Positions 1-10,721 of a stretch of 28,442 bases of DNA are shown piece after piece. Below the pieces are notes generated by a model, which did not search any database, was not told the origin of the DNA, and was given only the letters and a program-made list of their open reading frames with translations. The stretch's first letter is position 1. Every line of letters begins with the position of its first letter. Both the position numbers and the translations under genes were made by a program. Location: contig JAWQRN010000554.1 of the NCBI GenBank assembly GCA_033557685.1, positions 1 to 28,442 on the forward strand, in the 5' to 3' direction. The DNA comes from Sperchopsis tessellata. Its lineage: Eukaryota > Arthropoda > Insecta > Coleoptera > Hydrophilidae.

Positions 1-129
1 TAAAATATATTTATTATGAGTTGAATTATAACAAATTGTAAATTGACTTTGTGATAAATGTAAGTCCAGCAATTTATATGTGAAACCTTTTTAGTATATT
101 ACCAGCGATATCCTCCTTTTGCAGCACTA

Positions 130-322
130 TTCTTTTCCCTTGTGTAAGGAAATACTACAAATGGTTAAATCTCCCACCATTTGAATAAAAATTCGGTGCT
201 GTTAATACTTTCAACTGAAAGGGTATGCTGTCTCTTCTAGTTGAAATATCTGCAAATTCTCTCAACTGATTCATTATTTGAAAAACTATTTCTTTCGTTA
301 ATCTAAAATTTTCTAATAAATG
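130..322 (-). pseudogene. Harbinger (HARBI1-like) transposase fragment
   Basis: Read on the minus strand from about 322 down to 130, one frame is open for some 55 codons and contains FRLTKEIVFQIMNQLREF, then STRRDS, then a LTAPNFYSNGGRF block. This is the order seen in the N-terminal part of PIF/Harbinger DDE transposases: an FRLTK start, then a block ending in L.LRFYATGSF. An in-frame TAG follows the NHL after that block at about 154, and no DDE catalytic region is visible towards the window start. It is therefore a short dead fragment. The assignment rests on motif order only; a domesticated HARBI1 relative is possible but would need more coding sequence than is present. Confidence 0.55.
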
Positions 323-375
323 CTGTATCTGACACCTCCATGGGGGTATGTGTATCCCGTAAGCTTTGCCTTTCA

Positions 376-770
376 GTTCTTAGGAAATTTCTGAAAATAA
401 TATGCTAGTGTAATTAATATTCCTAATATTCAATATTATTTAGCTCATCTATTGTAATCTTCCTCAACCAAAATGGCCACAATATACTGAACATAATTGT
501 TATTCATTCTTATGTAGATATATAATATACTAATAACAGAATACTAGAATTACTAGAAAATGTAACCTAAAAGTGTTAAAAGTAAGTCCTTAGCAAGATA
601 AAGGTGCTTCTCATTACCACTAATATTTAAAGGAATTTTTAAGCAGTTAAAGCCTTTAAATGACAAACATAATTACAATTTGACGTAAAGTCTTTAAATT
701 GTCAAGGTTAAAGCCTTAAATGTTTGTTAAAGAAGTGATAATAATCGACACACAGAGGCGGTGCATACTT
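376..770. other. AT-rich spacer with short repeated words
   Basis: No gene is seen. Between about 640 and 735 the words TTAAAGCCTTTAAATGA and TTAAAGCCTTAAATG recur around a TTTAAATTGTCAA block, which looks like short degenerate repeat structure, perhaps the end of an unrecognised element. Confidence 0.3.
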
Positions 771-779
771 TTTTTATAA

Positions 780-913
780 CAGGGCGAACGGTGTGGCGTT
801 ACAAAGAGTCAAAGGACTTGCGAGACATAAACAAAGTCTGGAATCCTGACTTTGTTGTTTAGTGTTTATATGTCAAAAGTACTTGCTTTGTAACACTGCT
901 CGCACCGTGCCCG
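780..913. repeat. Long imperfect inverted repeat (foldback)
   Basis: The arm at 780-838 is the imperfect reverse complement of 848-913. ACAAAGTC at 831-838 pairs with GACTTTGT at 848-855 across a 9-nt loop. Further out, GGTG.GGC.GTTACAAAG pairs with CTTTGTAACACTGCTCGCACC. The segment is clearly more GC-rich than its surroundings. No ORF is present. It could be a foldback or MITE-type insertion or a structured transcript; no target duplication was found. Confidence 0.6.
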
Positions 914-1436
914 ATCATCATGTTGATTATTGTGCATAACCTACGACATCTTCTGGCTTCTACGTTGTGCAAAGTGCAATTAATTTAAGTATATCTGTAC
1001 AGATATAGTAACACCGACGCATTTACCGTACTAAGATTTGTATTTTGATATTAAACATTTTTTGACAGGCGAAACTTTATGGAGAAGTAATGTACATGAA
1101 AGTACAAAAAAGACAATAGTAGCGCAGTAAAAATGTTAGGTTTATTGTGGGATCCACTAAACGATATCCTGCTGAATGTCTTAGACATAGTGGACTGTAG
1201 TCGCTAAGCGAGGGAACTTGATTTCAACTGGTCAATTATTCAATGGTAAGGTCCTTTAGCACCTTCTATAGTTATTCCCAATATAATAATACAAAAGCTA
1301 TGGCAATAAGGGCTAAAATGGGACGAACCCGTGAAACTCATTCAAGCTCAATAATGGGAATGTTGAAGATTTTAAACACATATGAGCAATACAAATTGCT
1401 GAATTCGCATATATTAGTAAAGCAGCTAGTATAAAA

Positions 1437-3450
1437 TTGCATAGTTTCAGAAATGTGTTTGAGCACTCATGTGTGTATATAAACCTCATTCATGAAAACA
1501 AAGAAACATCCATAAGCTTACTAGTAGGAAAGTCAAGAGTAGTACCTTTGCGAAAAATTATACTAGCAAGATTAGAACTTTGCATAGCTACTTTACTTGC
1601 TCTGCTAATGGACAAAATGTTAAAACTAAACATACAAATAAATGAAAAAATAGGCTACATTTATAGCTAATCGAGTATCAGGAATTAGAAAATTGACAAA
1701 CGCAAACTATTGCCACCACGTATAAATCAATAGGAATCCTGCGAATTTAATTACATGCGGAATGATAACTTTCCAGCTAAGCATATCAGCCTTAGAGCAG
1801 AAAGGTCATCGCTGGCTTTCTACACACACTGGTATACAACATGATGAGATATACGTCACATATTGGTTAATTATTGGAACAATGACATGTCACTTCATTG
1901 CGCTAATCCGATCAAAATATTTTACACAAATGTTTTAAATTGGACAAGTTACTCAAGGTTATAAATATTTTCTTGCAGATTTTATATCCCATGCTTTAAG
2001 GTCAACCCTTTAAAGGCAAAAACACTAATGGGAGGTTATACAACAGTGAATCACCCCAGCATTACCATTTCTTCACTGTGGCCTTGATTAGGAAAGTCCA
2101 AGAACCACTAACGAAACAAAGGTTATTTAAAAGTAATATTGCCATTTTTGTATGCTTTTCAAGAAAAGCATTACATATAGAGCCAGTTAGAGATCCCACA
2201 ACTAATTGTGGAAAACCTGAAACTATTTGATCGGATAACGCTACCAACTTTATCAGGATAAACTATCACCTCATACGCGACAATTTGGCCAGTTTGGTCG
2301 TTGGCAAAAACTTTCGACAGCCAGGTCTTTATTTCGTAGGTGGGGTCTTAACATGCACTTCAGCAACTTCTCTGATGTATGAATTAAAGGGCGCCACTAG
2401 GTGATAAAATTAGAATTAAGGTCTCATTAACCTATCGGGCAGGTAGTCCAAAGTACTCTAAATAAAACAATCATACTGCAAAAATTACTATATTATTAAA
2501 GCTTCATAAATTCATACAAAACCATACTACAGTAAACTACACAACACTCAAACTTCATAAACAGAACATATCCAAATTCAAATTACTATATATATATCTG
2601 GTACCAAACCTAAAAACTATATTATAGGCGCATATCCACTCAAATAATTACAGAATAGTCGGCAAATAGCCACTCAAATAATCACACAATATATGAAACA
2701 TAACCAATGAAATAATTACAAAATAGCTGGTACATAGTCAATTAAATAATTACACAATATCATAAACAAAAGTCATGTACAGATGCAGTCAATATTGCAG
2801 TCTCAAAAATTATCGTAACGCAAAATACATATTTATAAAATTTAAACGTTACCTCATTAGGTTTACATAATTCTAAAAAATATATTTTCCACTACTTTAA
2901 CGTTATTTGTAAAATCTAACCATTACAAAACAATGATATGAAAAAATAGTTCAATCATAAGAAATACACAATAACTTAGTTCATACTTCCAAGAATGTTA
3001 CACTGAGCCAGCATATGGGAAGCCAGTGTGCGAAGTGTAAATACAAATATTAAACGAGTGATAGGTAACATGGTGCTTAGTTTTGAACAAATGACCACTT
3101 TGATTCTACAAATTGTATAAAATCCCATCCAATCCACCCTTGAGCAATGATCCTTCCGACTTAAATCTACTAACCCCAACACATTTCCTTGAAAAACCTC
3201 TGACAGCAGCACCAGACGATACGAGCTTATATCAAAAAGCGCCACAGTTTACCAACCAATACAAAAAAGGGCAAGCAAAATATCATTAGAAAAGAATACA
3301 TTCACAGTTTGCAGACAAAGAGTAAGTGGTGTCAAGATACAAATGCTATAAAACCTGGAGACATGGTTCTTATCTCCAAAGATAATTTGCCTTCATTGTA
3401 GTGGCAATTTAGAGAATTGAAGTGCTCTAAATAAGGCACAGACAGTGTTT
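1437..3450 (+). pseudogene. Degenerate BEL/Pao LTR retrotransposon (pol remnant)
   Basis: Several frames together spell the second half of a BEL/Pao pol. At about 1520-1600 is KSRVVPLRKI followed by ARLELC, the hallmark near the RNase H region. At about 1676-1730 is RVSGIRKLTNANYCHHV, and then NPANLITCGM, matching the family's NPAD..SRG block. At about 2139-2190 is IAIFVCFSRKALHIEPV of the integrase core, followed by SDNATNF. At about 3015-3120 are IWEASVRSV and KRVIGNMVLSFEQMTTLIL. At about 3150-3215 is NDPSDLNLLTPTHF, then KPLTAAP, and near 3360 PGDMVLISKDNLP. Many stops and frameshifts make it non-functional. The integrase is interrupted at about 2385-3000 by unrelated sequence. Gag, protease and reverse transcriptase are not visible upstream, and LTRs were not convincingly located. 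Confidence 0.8.
2636..2772. repeat. Four tandem copies of a 34-bp unit
   Basis: Units run 2636-2669, 2670-2703, 2704-2737 and 2738-2772. Each begins like CCACTCAAATAATTACA. Odd units continue AATAG(T/C)(C/T)GG followed by an ATAG ending, and even units continue CAATAT.A. The true period is thus probably a 68-bp dimer repeated twice. The array lies in the roughly 600-bp segment that splits the Pao integrase, so it belongs to a later insertion. Flanking sequence upstream (about 2500-2630) may contain more degenerate copies. Confidence 0.75.
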
Positions 3451-4439
3451 CATGAATAGCTTTAATGAAGATGATAAATAGAATTGTAACAAGAAAGTTA
3501 TGTTATTTAATAAGGTATGTTCAAGTTGTATTAGTAAAGCAACCCAAATATTTCAGATAAGTTGAGTGTTCCGTAGACAGAGAGCTAAGAAGCAGAAGTG
3601 AAACTTGTACTAAAAAGAAGAACCCAGATAATATAAGTATCTTGACAGACATTATTAGTACCAATGTAAATTATGGTTCATTTTAATGAATCAGTTTCTA
3701 TTAATCATTCAATGTGTAAGAAGCACGGCTGTCGGCTTCGATATTCTAGCCGGTAAAAAACGCATCAACGATTCATTTATCGCTATGCATGTCTGTATCA
3801 TCCAGCCGTTTGGCGTTCATATCATGTTATCACTGGTTGTTTAGAGAAAGACCGGCTAGAAATATTTCCTAAGAAGTATATTTATCAAATAAAGTTTTAC
3901 TATTTTCACATTTATTTTAATACAAAATAATACGATATGTAAATCTAAACATGTAGGACCCGTGCTATTTATAGTCAATGTTCATATCAAATAAAGTGTA
4001 TTGTACAATGTTAACACAGTAAAATATATGTTTCATATCAATACGCATCACATGCTAATAGCCAAAACAATTAATGTTAGGCACTCCGGCTTAGATATCA
4101 AAACCCAGACTAAGACAAGATGTGTTCATATTTCATACCCTGTTGTAGGTAGGTCATGAACATTTCATCCATGGTTCATTCATCGCTATGTTCTATGAAT
4201 GAATGTTAGAGGCGTTCAATAACCAAAACAACTATGTTAGAGGGCCAGTCTAACAGGATGTGACAACATGATACATTACAGCAGTAGTGAACTAATAAAA
4301 CGTATAACATAAAATGAATTGTTCTTTTTGACAGAACCATTCATGACCGACCCATCGCTAGTGTATAACATCTTACAATTAATGTAAATAAATTTTATTT
4401 TTAGTTAGTGCAAGTTTTTCATCTCAAACCAACAAGATA
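3451..4439. other. No gene; possible Pao 3' flank with a short inverted repeat
   Basis: No coding sequence is recognised. TTCTAGCCGGT at 3744-3754 is exactly inverted as ACCGGCTAGAA at 3851-3861. Words such as CATCGCTATG and TTCATTCAT recur between 3690 and 4370, and CAAATAAAGT occurs twice (about 3886 and 3988), as expected of repeat-derived DNA carrying polyadenylation-like signals. Part of this may be the Pao 3' LTR, but a matching 5' copy is not in view. Confidence 0.35.
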
Positions 4440-5070
4440 CAGTCCACAACCAATTTCAAAACAATGCCTTTTTGATTAGTGAGTATGTTGTAATCTCATG
4501 CCTGGTGTTATTAGGATCTTGGGAATCATGATATTTGCTAGATACAGACTTTTTGACAATTTTACAAATTGTTACCTCATTCATTTCTAATTCCGAAACC
4601 AATTGCACAAGCAACCTGATCACCTGGTTGTTTTTCTCCTATTTTGCAATAAAGTCTCCTAAGACAATCTTAACACATGCATTTGCTTCGACCATCTCGT
4701 CTGAACGGCATACACGTTGAGAGATGTTTATTTGACTATTTGGTTCATGTATCTTTTGTGAAACATGAAACCAAGTCTGCTATTTATTCCATTGTTAGTG
4801 CCACAGTAGTATAACAAATGTCCACTACATACTTTAATAAAGTCTTAGCTTTTTCTTCTGACTACGCTCAAAACTATGACATTTCAGTGAATCTTGTCCA
4901 ATTAATTTTCTTTCTCAATTAGTTTCCCTTCGCTGGATAATGTACGACAGTAGTAGGTGCACACATTTAATATGGTTCTTATTTATGCCTTCTTACACTG
5001 GTCCCAATAGCTGTATTTACTAGGTGTAGCAGGCCTATGGAGAATGTGTACGCTTACGCAACATATTTGA
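4440..5070 (-). pseudogene. RTE-type LINE copy B: 5' part and endonuclease fragment
   Basis: On the minus strand near 4700-4560 frames give KIVLGDFIAK, then GDQVACAIGFGIRNE, matching the GDFNAK(I/V)G and RNERG blocks of the APE-type endonuclease of RTE retrotransposons. Stops and shifts interrupt it. The 5' segment at 5005-5060 resembles one at about 6640-6690, upstream of copy A, so both probably derive from the same part of the element. No reverse transcriptase of this copy is visible below 4440. Confidence 0.6.
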
Positions 5071-5134
5071 AGGGCATTCTCCTATCCACCACCCAGAAAT
5101 GTGTCCTCTAGGAGTTGCAGGTTTCTCCAAGGGA

Positions 5135-6700
5135 CATGTTTATATAATAATCAGCTGCCATTCACCCACTACTGGATGAAAGCCTCCCCAAATATCTTCC
5201 ACTCACCAAGGTTGTACGTCCTTCTCATCCACATAAATCCCAAACAATTTCTCTGTCCAAGCCATCATTGAGTCTTGGTCAATTCCTCTGGCCATTGAAT
5301 ATATTGTCTGCTTCCAAAATGTCCCGCGTATTCCATTTTTGCATCTTCACCATCCCTGACCTTAGTCTAGTTTCTTATCCATACACAGCGCCTTTTATCA
5401 TTAATTCTCAAACCCATCATATATCCCTCAATATTTCCCTGCATTGTTTGGAATCGGAATATGCAAGTAATATATAAGATTCATCCTAACGCCCAAATTT
5501 TTACTTTCGGAATGTACATCAATCATTTTTTCTTGGAGCTCTTCGATGACGTTGCAAATATCACCTGCAAATCTCTAATGGTTAAGATATTCTCCAATCA
5601 CATTTATGTTCTTGTATCCCAATCTAGTTTCCGGAACATATATACTAGAGCTGCACTGAACAACATCTGCATATTGTGTTTCCTTGTCTAACATCTATTT
5701 GAATATCAAAAGGATCCATTTCTTAATGTAATTTAACTTTGAATGTAGCTTTTTCTTAGATATTTTGAATCAGCTGTACGCAGACAGAATTCCAATTTGG
5801 ACCAACGCTATAATAACTACAGATATCTTGATCGAGTCATGTTTTCTTTTAGTCTATGAAAGCACAACATAGTGGCAGGTTATACTCGTTACATCTAGAT
5901 CTCAATTCACACACCGTGTGTTTGTGTACAATAGTGCTATATCCCTTTCGAAAGCTTGCTTTTTCTTCGGGTTGGTAAAAATTGAATTGGTCTGTAAAGT
6001 CGTTTTTAATTAATTTGGTAAGAATCTCATAAGCCACAGTTGTACAGTTGTGGAACAAATTGGATGATATTTTCAGGTCCTCTTTGTTTTGTTTCTTGTG
6101 GATCTCTTTTGTTTCTATGTATGACGCATACAGTTTTGCCTGAACTATATATTTCTCATCTCTAGTTTTTCTGCCAAAATTGTTAGTTAACTTGAGTATT
6201 TCTAATTCAACAGTTAAAGATATTCTACATACATCCAGATGATGATAACTTTCAGTGTTCATACGGTTTAGAACTGTGGCTGGTCGGTAGTGAGTATGTA
6301 GTCAATCTAGTGTTGTCAGGACCTTGCCAGGTCCATTTTCGTAATGTTTTCTAAGCAATCAAGGATTCTGCTTTATTCTGGATATTCTACAAGTCTGTTT
6401 CTTTGTTCATTTATTCTTCAAAAGCCAAATACGCCTACAATATGATCTCCTGATTATTTTTTCTTCAAACTTTGCATTTCGCTGTAACAGTCCTGAATGG
6501 CTGTTTGTTGAAGACCATACTTGCAGGATTTTGAGTTTATACCACTGAGAGATCTTTATTTAAAATTGTGCTTCCATTGTAATATGGTTTGGAAACTATT
6601 TAGACTCCATGTATTCTTAGCACCTTCTGTCTTCCAGGCTGTTGCCAATAACTGCCTTTACTGGGAGTAATCTGGCCTACTGAAAATGAGGGCCGTGGGT
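5135..6700 (-). pseudogene. RTE-type LINE copy A: endonuclease and reverse transcriptase remnant
   Basis: On the minus strand, from high to low coordinates: RINEQRNRLVEY (about 6410), KWTWQGPDNTR (about 6335), then an open stretch at 6262-5849. That stretch ends with FYQPEEKASFRKGYSTIVHKHTV and LPLCCAFID, which are diagnostic of RTE reverse transcriptase. Further on come DVRQG (about 5720), a GEYLN-like block, and RFAGD at 5553-5573 where RFADD is expected, so a catalytic aspartate is lost. YAGHFGR (about 5330) and a tail like GGCTTTCATCCAGTAGTGGGTG...CAGCTGATTATTAT (about 5185-5135) match the usual 3' end of insect RTE elements. Multiple frameshifts and stops make it dead. Confidence 0.75.
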
Positions 6701-8305
6701 TAGTTATTTGGCAGTTTGAGGGAATGACGTATTGACTCATCACACTGTCTCACTGCAAGTCGACAAGTTCTCTCATCTCCCATTTCTATTACAGAATACT
6801 TTACCTTGTGCACACATCTCTTGTCATGATACAGAACCTGAAAATTATTCTATTATGTCTAATCCTAGTGTGCAATAGAAGTTCCTGAAATTTGGGTAGC
6901 TCAGCACCTTGAAGGGCAAAATTATTTAAGAAAAACAAGTATTCTGCTCAATAGAATGCTAATAATTTTATCCTAACTGAGGGTTGCCATCAATTTCTTT
7001 TAAATGTGTTTGGTTTTGTTGTTATATGCTTCATAGTTTACTGAACCAAATAAGTGTCAGCACGATACACAAATTATGTTGTGAATTTCTGCATTCATGT
7101 ATTATATATATATAACACTATTTTAATTGTTTCAGAAACTCCATCTATTAGCGATTTCTATTGGGCACACTAGAACAATACTAACGCTTGATTCGTATTC
7201 TATTGGGAACATTTATGCAATTTTTTTAAATACCTGGCAATTTATTTAGTGCAGTCACATGGACTTTCGAAGGTTGAGACGTATAATTTTTTGTGCTAAT
7301 TACAATAAATTAATGTACCGTTTTCACATTGTTTATTCATACCAATTAAATTATTACATAAAATCAATGTTATATTTTGTAGGTAATCACAAAAAAGTTT
7401 AATAATGAATGTCCTTTCTTCGTAACATATAACAAAAATATATAAACCAGCAACCTACAGCACTCAAACACGTATTCCATTAAACATTACAAGTCAAAAT
7501 ATCAAAATATCCATACAATTACAAGGCTTATATTTCACAAACTAGGTCATACAATAGGTAATGCCACAAGTTAAATAAATGTGGAAAGTTCTAATATATT
7601 AGACTACCACTACTGGTATTCTTTCTCACTTATTAAGGTTGTAACTGTTGGCTTTTGTTGTATAATATTCCATATAGACAGTCTAATTTTCGGCTGAATT
7701 ATGGTTGTATTATTTTGGTGATTGTTAATGATATTCTATTCATCAATGTGCTTTTACCTATATCAAGCCCATCTCCCAAGAAAGGTTTGAAAAACGCATA
7801 ATACCGGACTAAAAAACTGGTGCAAAAGAATGGAAGACTATGTTATGTTAAATATTACACACAGTTTTATCAATGATAAAGCACTTACTTTCTAATCTTG
7901 ATGGAGGATCAAATCCTGTTTGGACTCTCGCATAGCCACCTATATTTACAAAGGATACGAGGCTATGGCTCTATTCATATTATTGTCTTATATTAAATTG
8001 TTTTTTTAGCACTTACGTCAGATACAAGTAACAAGTACATACGGGCCCTAATAAACATACCTTCGATTAGAAAATGTTTTTACTAGCTAAAATTATACAA
8101 TTTTTTTTTTCGGGTAGTAATAATTAACTTAAGATCACGTAAGTGCCTCTTTAGTTTAGGTAAATAAAACTGAATTAATTTAAAATAAAAAGTCGCAAGA
8201 ATTACAATTTAGTAACATTTAATGCATTAAAAAGCCACATAATATAAAATAAAGTACAATAAATATGACATAAACTAGCTTAGGATTAATAAAATTAAAT
8301 AAACA
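6701..8305. other. Non-coding stretch, no gene recognised
   Basis: AT-rich sequence without a convincing ORF on either strand. On the minus strand, good donor-like GTAAGT words occur near 7886 and 8010, downstream of aph-1, but no coding exon could be attached to them. Confidence 0.3.
8218..8223 (-). promoter_or_regulatory. Candidate polyadenylation signal of aph-1
   Basis: TTTAAT on the plus strand reads ATTAAA on the minus strand, about 80 nt past the aph-1 stop. It is a common variant signal; no canonical AATAAA is seen closer. Confidence 0.35.
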
Positions 8306-9028
8306 TTATTTAAAAGTAATAGACGTTTTTAGTGACGCTGCTGTTCCTCCAACAATTCGAAAAGTATATAGTGCTGTAATCACTAATAAAGTATACAAAG
8401 GTACAATAGTTGCTGAATATACTTGGTACTTATTAATTAAAGTTAAAGATGACGCAAACAAATGAGTAATCACGACGTAAGATAACTGTAGTCGGTTACC
8501 ATCATCCAAAGCATTAAAGAAAATCACAGACCACAATGTGTGAAGCAGTGTAAAACACAACGTTATAGAAGCACTTGTTATAAAGAACATGTCATTTCCA
8601 GTAGTAAGCCCCATGGTACCAGGTCCAACAGCATCAGCTACAACGTTCACCAAAGAGAAAGCTCCACTGATTATTCCAAATCCTAATCCACTCACATAGG
8701 CTAATATGTGTTTATTTTCTATTAACTGTTTGCTGTCATCCGTTATCATCTTTAAACCATTTTCGGCCTTTCGGAGGACTTTGTAAATTAAAAATCTAAA
8801 GGTTTCTTGGAAAACCACCGAAAACAGGAGCCCAAATACAAGTTCTTTTCGCAATGGTATCACTATGAACCACCAAAACGACGATAACAACAATGATAGT
8901 AACCAGAAAAATGCAGCTAGTATTAAGATGATAATACGTACTGGATCGTGTGCAATTGTGAATATGAACATGCTCAGAGGTGGCCCAAATGCCAAAAATG
9001 TACATCCAAAAAATTCTACTACTGTCAT
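8306..9028 (-). CDS. aph-1: Aph-1, gamma-secretase subunit
   Basis: This 240-residue membrane protein is the size usual for insect Aph-1. Gamma-secretase is the intramembrane aspartyl protease (presenilin, nicastrin, Aph-1, Pen-2) that cleaves Notch and other type I membrane proteins; Aph-1 scaffolds its assembly in the ER/Golgi. The sequence is hydrophobic with about seven segments (roughly 3-25, 30-54, 62-83, 109-133, 148-171, 183-199, 206-228). It carries the family signature YVSGLGFGIISGAF, with the GxxxGxxxG glycines at 114, 118 and 122, followed by DAVGPGTMG. The conserved membrane histidines are H163 in LLHTLW and H189 in ITHL. The ATG has A at -3 (CAACATG). Upstream is a head-to-head GMF gene. 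The whole CDS is one exon. A retrocopy is possible but the frame is fully intact. An ATTAAA signal lies at 8218-8223 (read on minus), with a run of ten A at 8110-8101. Confidence 0.95.
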   Translation of the reverse strand: MTVVEFFGCTFLAFGPPLSMFIFTIAHDPVRIIILILAAFFWLLSLLLSSFWWFIVIPLRKELVFGLLFSVVFQETFRFLIYKVLRKAENGLKMITDDSKQLIENKHILAYVSGLGFGIISGAFSLVNVVADAVGPGTMGLTTGNDMFFITSASITLCFTLLHTLWSVIFFNALDDGNRLQLSYVVITHLFASSLTLINKYQVYSATIVPLYTLLVITALYTFRIVGGTAASLKTSITFK

Positions 9029-9513
9029 GTTGAAATAAAAACTCGAAAACTTTCAGGTATATAAATATGAAAGGATGACTAACCTCTCAAATCAACCAAA
9101 TTTTGCAAGTGCTGCCAACAATAGCAATGTGAACTTTGGAAAGTAAACACCAGGTGTTTCAAAATTTCAGTAGAATATTTCAGTAGTTAGACATGTGTAA
9201 AATACTGGAAACAATTCATAATCACTACGTTAAAGGTCGTTTTTTAAAATTAGGACAAAACTACACATCTACTGGAAGTAATATTAAATTGGGTACCATG
9301 TATTGTTAGTGTTTTGAGTTCATGTACACATTAAGATCCACATTCTAGTTGTAATACTTGATGTATACCTTTCCGAGGATAACTTGGAAAAACAGAAATA
9401 GACAGACATTTACAAAAAAAGTATTTTGTGAAGAAAATAAGGTAAATTGTTAATCTGCTAGTTAAAAGCTTGAATATCAAATTGTATAAATAAAATTAAA
9501 TGCATTACTATAA
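9029..9513. other. Part of the aph-1/GMF intergenic region
   Basis: The region between the divergent genes runs from 9029 to about 10550. This first part has no ORF and presumably contains the aph-1 promoter and 5' UTR. No TATA box or initiator could be assigned with confidence. Confidence 0.35.
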
Positions 9514-9560
9514 GTCTTGAGAATGTCCCTTGCAACAGTGGACGAAACGTCAGCACTTTT
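9514..9560 (+). repeat. Penelope-type hammerhead-like motif (orphan copy)
   Basis: The layout is TTGAGAAT, GTCC (9525-9528), an 11-nt loop, GGAC (9540-9543), GAAAC (9544-9548), then GTCAGCAC. It closely resembles the motif downstream of the Penelope-like fragment at 12205-12260 (shared AGTGGACGAAACGTCA, then AGCCTCTA), so it is likely a solo end of the same family. Hammerhead ribozymes are known in Penelope-like elements. Here the core is only hammerhead-like. Confidence 0.5.
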
Positions 9561-9960
9561 CTGAGCCTCTAAACTGTTGCTATAAACCCGGGAAAGACTT
9601 GTAACTTTATTGCAAAATAAAATATATTCTAACAATGAAAAACGAAGCACGGCATGTAGACAATCTACAAATACAACTAGATAGGGTCAGTAAAGTCAAA
9701 TTTGTTTGAACAAGTATATTTACAGAACGTAGTTAGGAGTTGACTTTATCTCTATTTAAACTACGGAGGTAAATGTAATAATTACTCATAATGGACGTTT
9801 GAGAAATATTGTCTAGTTGGTATTTAGTTTTTACGATATTCCGTCCTCGGAACTCACTTGGAACGGCCTGACTGTCCTGATAAACTAATTAGTCACACAG
9901 CAGTTAATCAGGACATTCAGAGCAATCTAAGTGGTAAAAGATATATCATGAAATATTGAA

Positions 9961-10310
9961 CAAACCGGCCAAGTCAATATATTAAATGCAGAAATCAAAT
10001 ACGTTTTTGAATAATTAAGGGAAACAAGCATAATTGCTGTGGACACGTGTTTATGTCATTAAGACATCATAAGCACTGCTCTTGGTTGTAGTTAGATCTC
10101 ATAATATGCTCACTCACGATCTCAAAGCATATATACAAGGAATAAAATATGAATTCGTACGTGGGTGGGTTACAGCTAATTACTAACAAGAGAGGTACTA
10201 ATGACGTCTTAATGACAGAAACACGTGTCTAGCGCAATTCGGCTTGTTTCCCTTCATTTTTCAGAAACGTATTTGATTTCTGCATTTAATATATTGACTT
10301 GGCCGGTTTG
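9961..10310. mobile_element. MITE-like element with long terminal inverted repeats
   Basis: The left end CAAACCGGCCAAGTCAATAT... is the exact reverse complement of the right end for the first 46 bp. With scattered differences the similarity extends to about 110 bp per arm (9961-10071 and 10200-10310). The centre is non-coding. No target-site duplication is evident at these exact ends. It is a non-autonomous element of unassigned superfamily. It sits between aph-1 and GMF and could affect either promoter. A related end occurs at about 16625-16662. Confidence 0.75.
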
Positions 10311-10519
10311 CTCGTTATTTGTAAAAAGAGTATGTAAGGAAAAATCCTTGTAAACAAATAATTACTTTGAAAAGTAAGAAAATTACTCATCAAAAAGGAG
10401 TACAAGCTCCCAAAAGCAGTATTGTTGGTCAGCTTAATATTATTATATGTATGTATAATTTCTTTTACTGTGGAATAACCATATTTCTGTAAACTTTTGA
10501 AACACCTTCAAATTATATT

Positions 10520-10649
10520 TTTTTTTGTTGATGTGGCATTCCCGTTCCGTAGGCGTATCTGTTAGACAGCTGTTACAGGTTAGAAATCACTTTTCCGACA
10601 CAAAGAAAACAAAAACTTCAGTAGGTACTTGAAAAAATTAATCACAATG
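10520..10649 (+). promoter_or_regulatory. Candidate GMF first exon: 5' UTR plus initiator ATG
   Basis: The only missing part of GMF before the exon at 10722 is the initiator methionine. An ATG at 10647-10649 in good context (ATCACAATGG, A at -3) is followed directly by GTAATT. The next acceptor is the TTTTAG at 10716-10721, giving a 72-nt phase-0 intron; without splicing that frame hits TAG at 10719-10721. A first exon that ends just after the start codon is common in the ADF/cofilin superfamily. The preceding 100 bp is less AT-rich than its surroundings. A more distant first exon is possible because the GTAATT donor is only moderate. Confidence 0.45.
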
Positions 10650-10721
10650 GTAATTATTGTCCAGTATTATCAAAATTCTCTTGTTATATTACTACCTTTT
10701 AATTTTAATGGTATATTTTAG

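Noticed and set aside
1243..1434. 63-codon plus-strand frame just upstream of the Pao match
   Set aside because: It shows no recognisable Pao block and no other family; probably chance or too decayed to assign.
5268..5691. Two overlapping plus-strand frames
   Set aside because: Antisense to the RTE reverse transcriptase and 3' region, so shadows.
7880..8015. Donor-like GTAAGT words on the minus strand as evidence of another gene
   Set aside because: No coding sequence with matching frame could be attached.
8796..9005. 69-codon minus-strand frame inside aph-1
   Set aside because: It overlaps the intact Aph-1 frame in another register and is a shadow.
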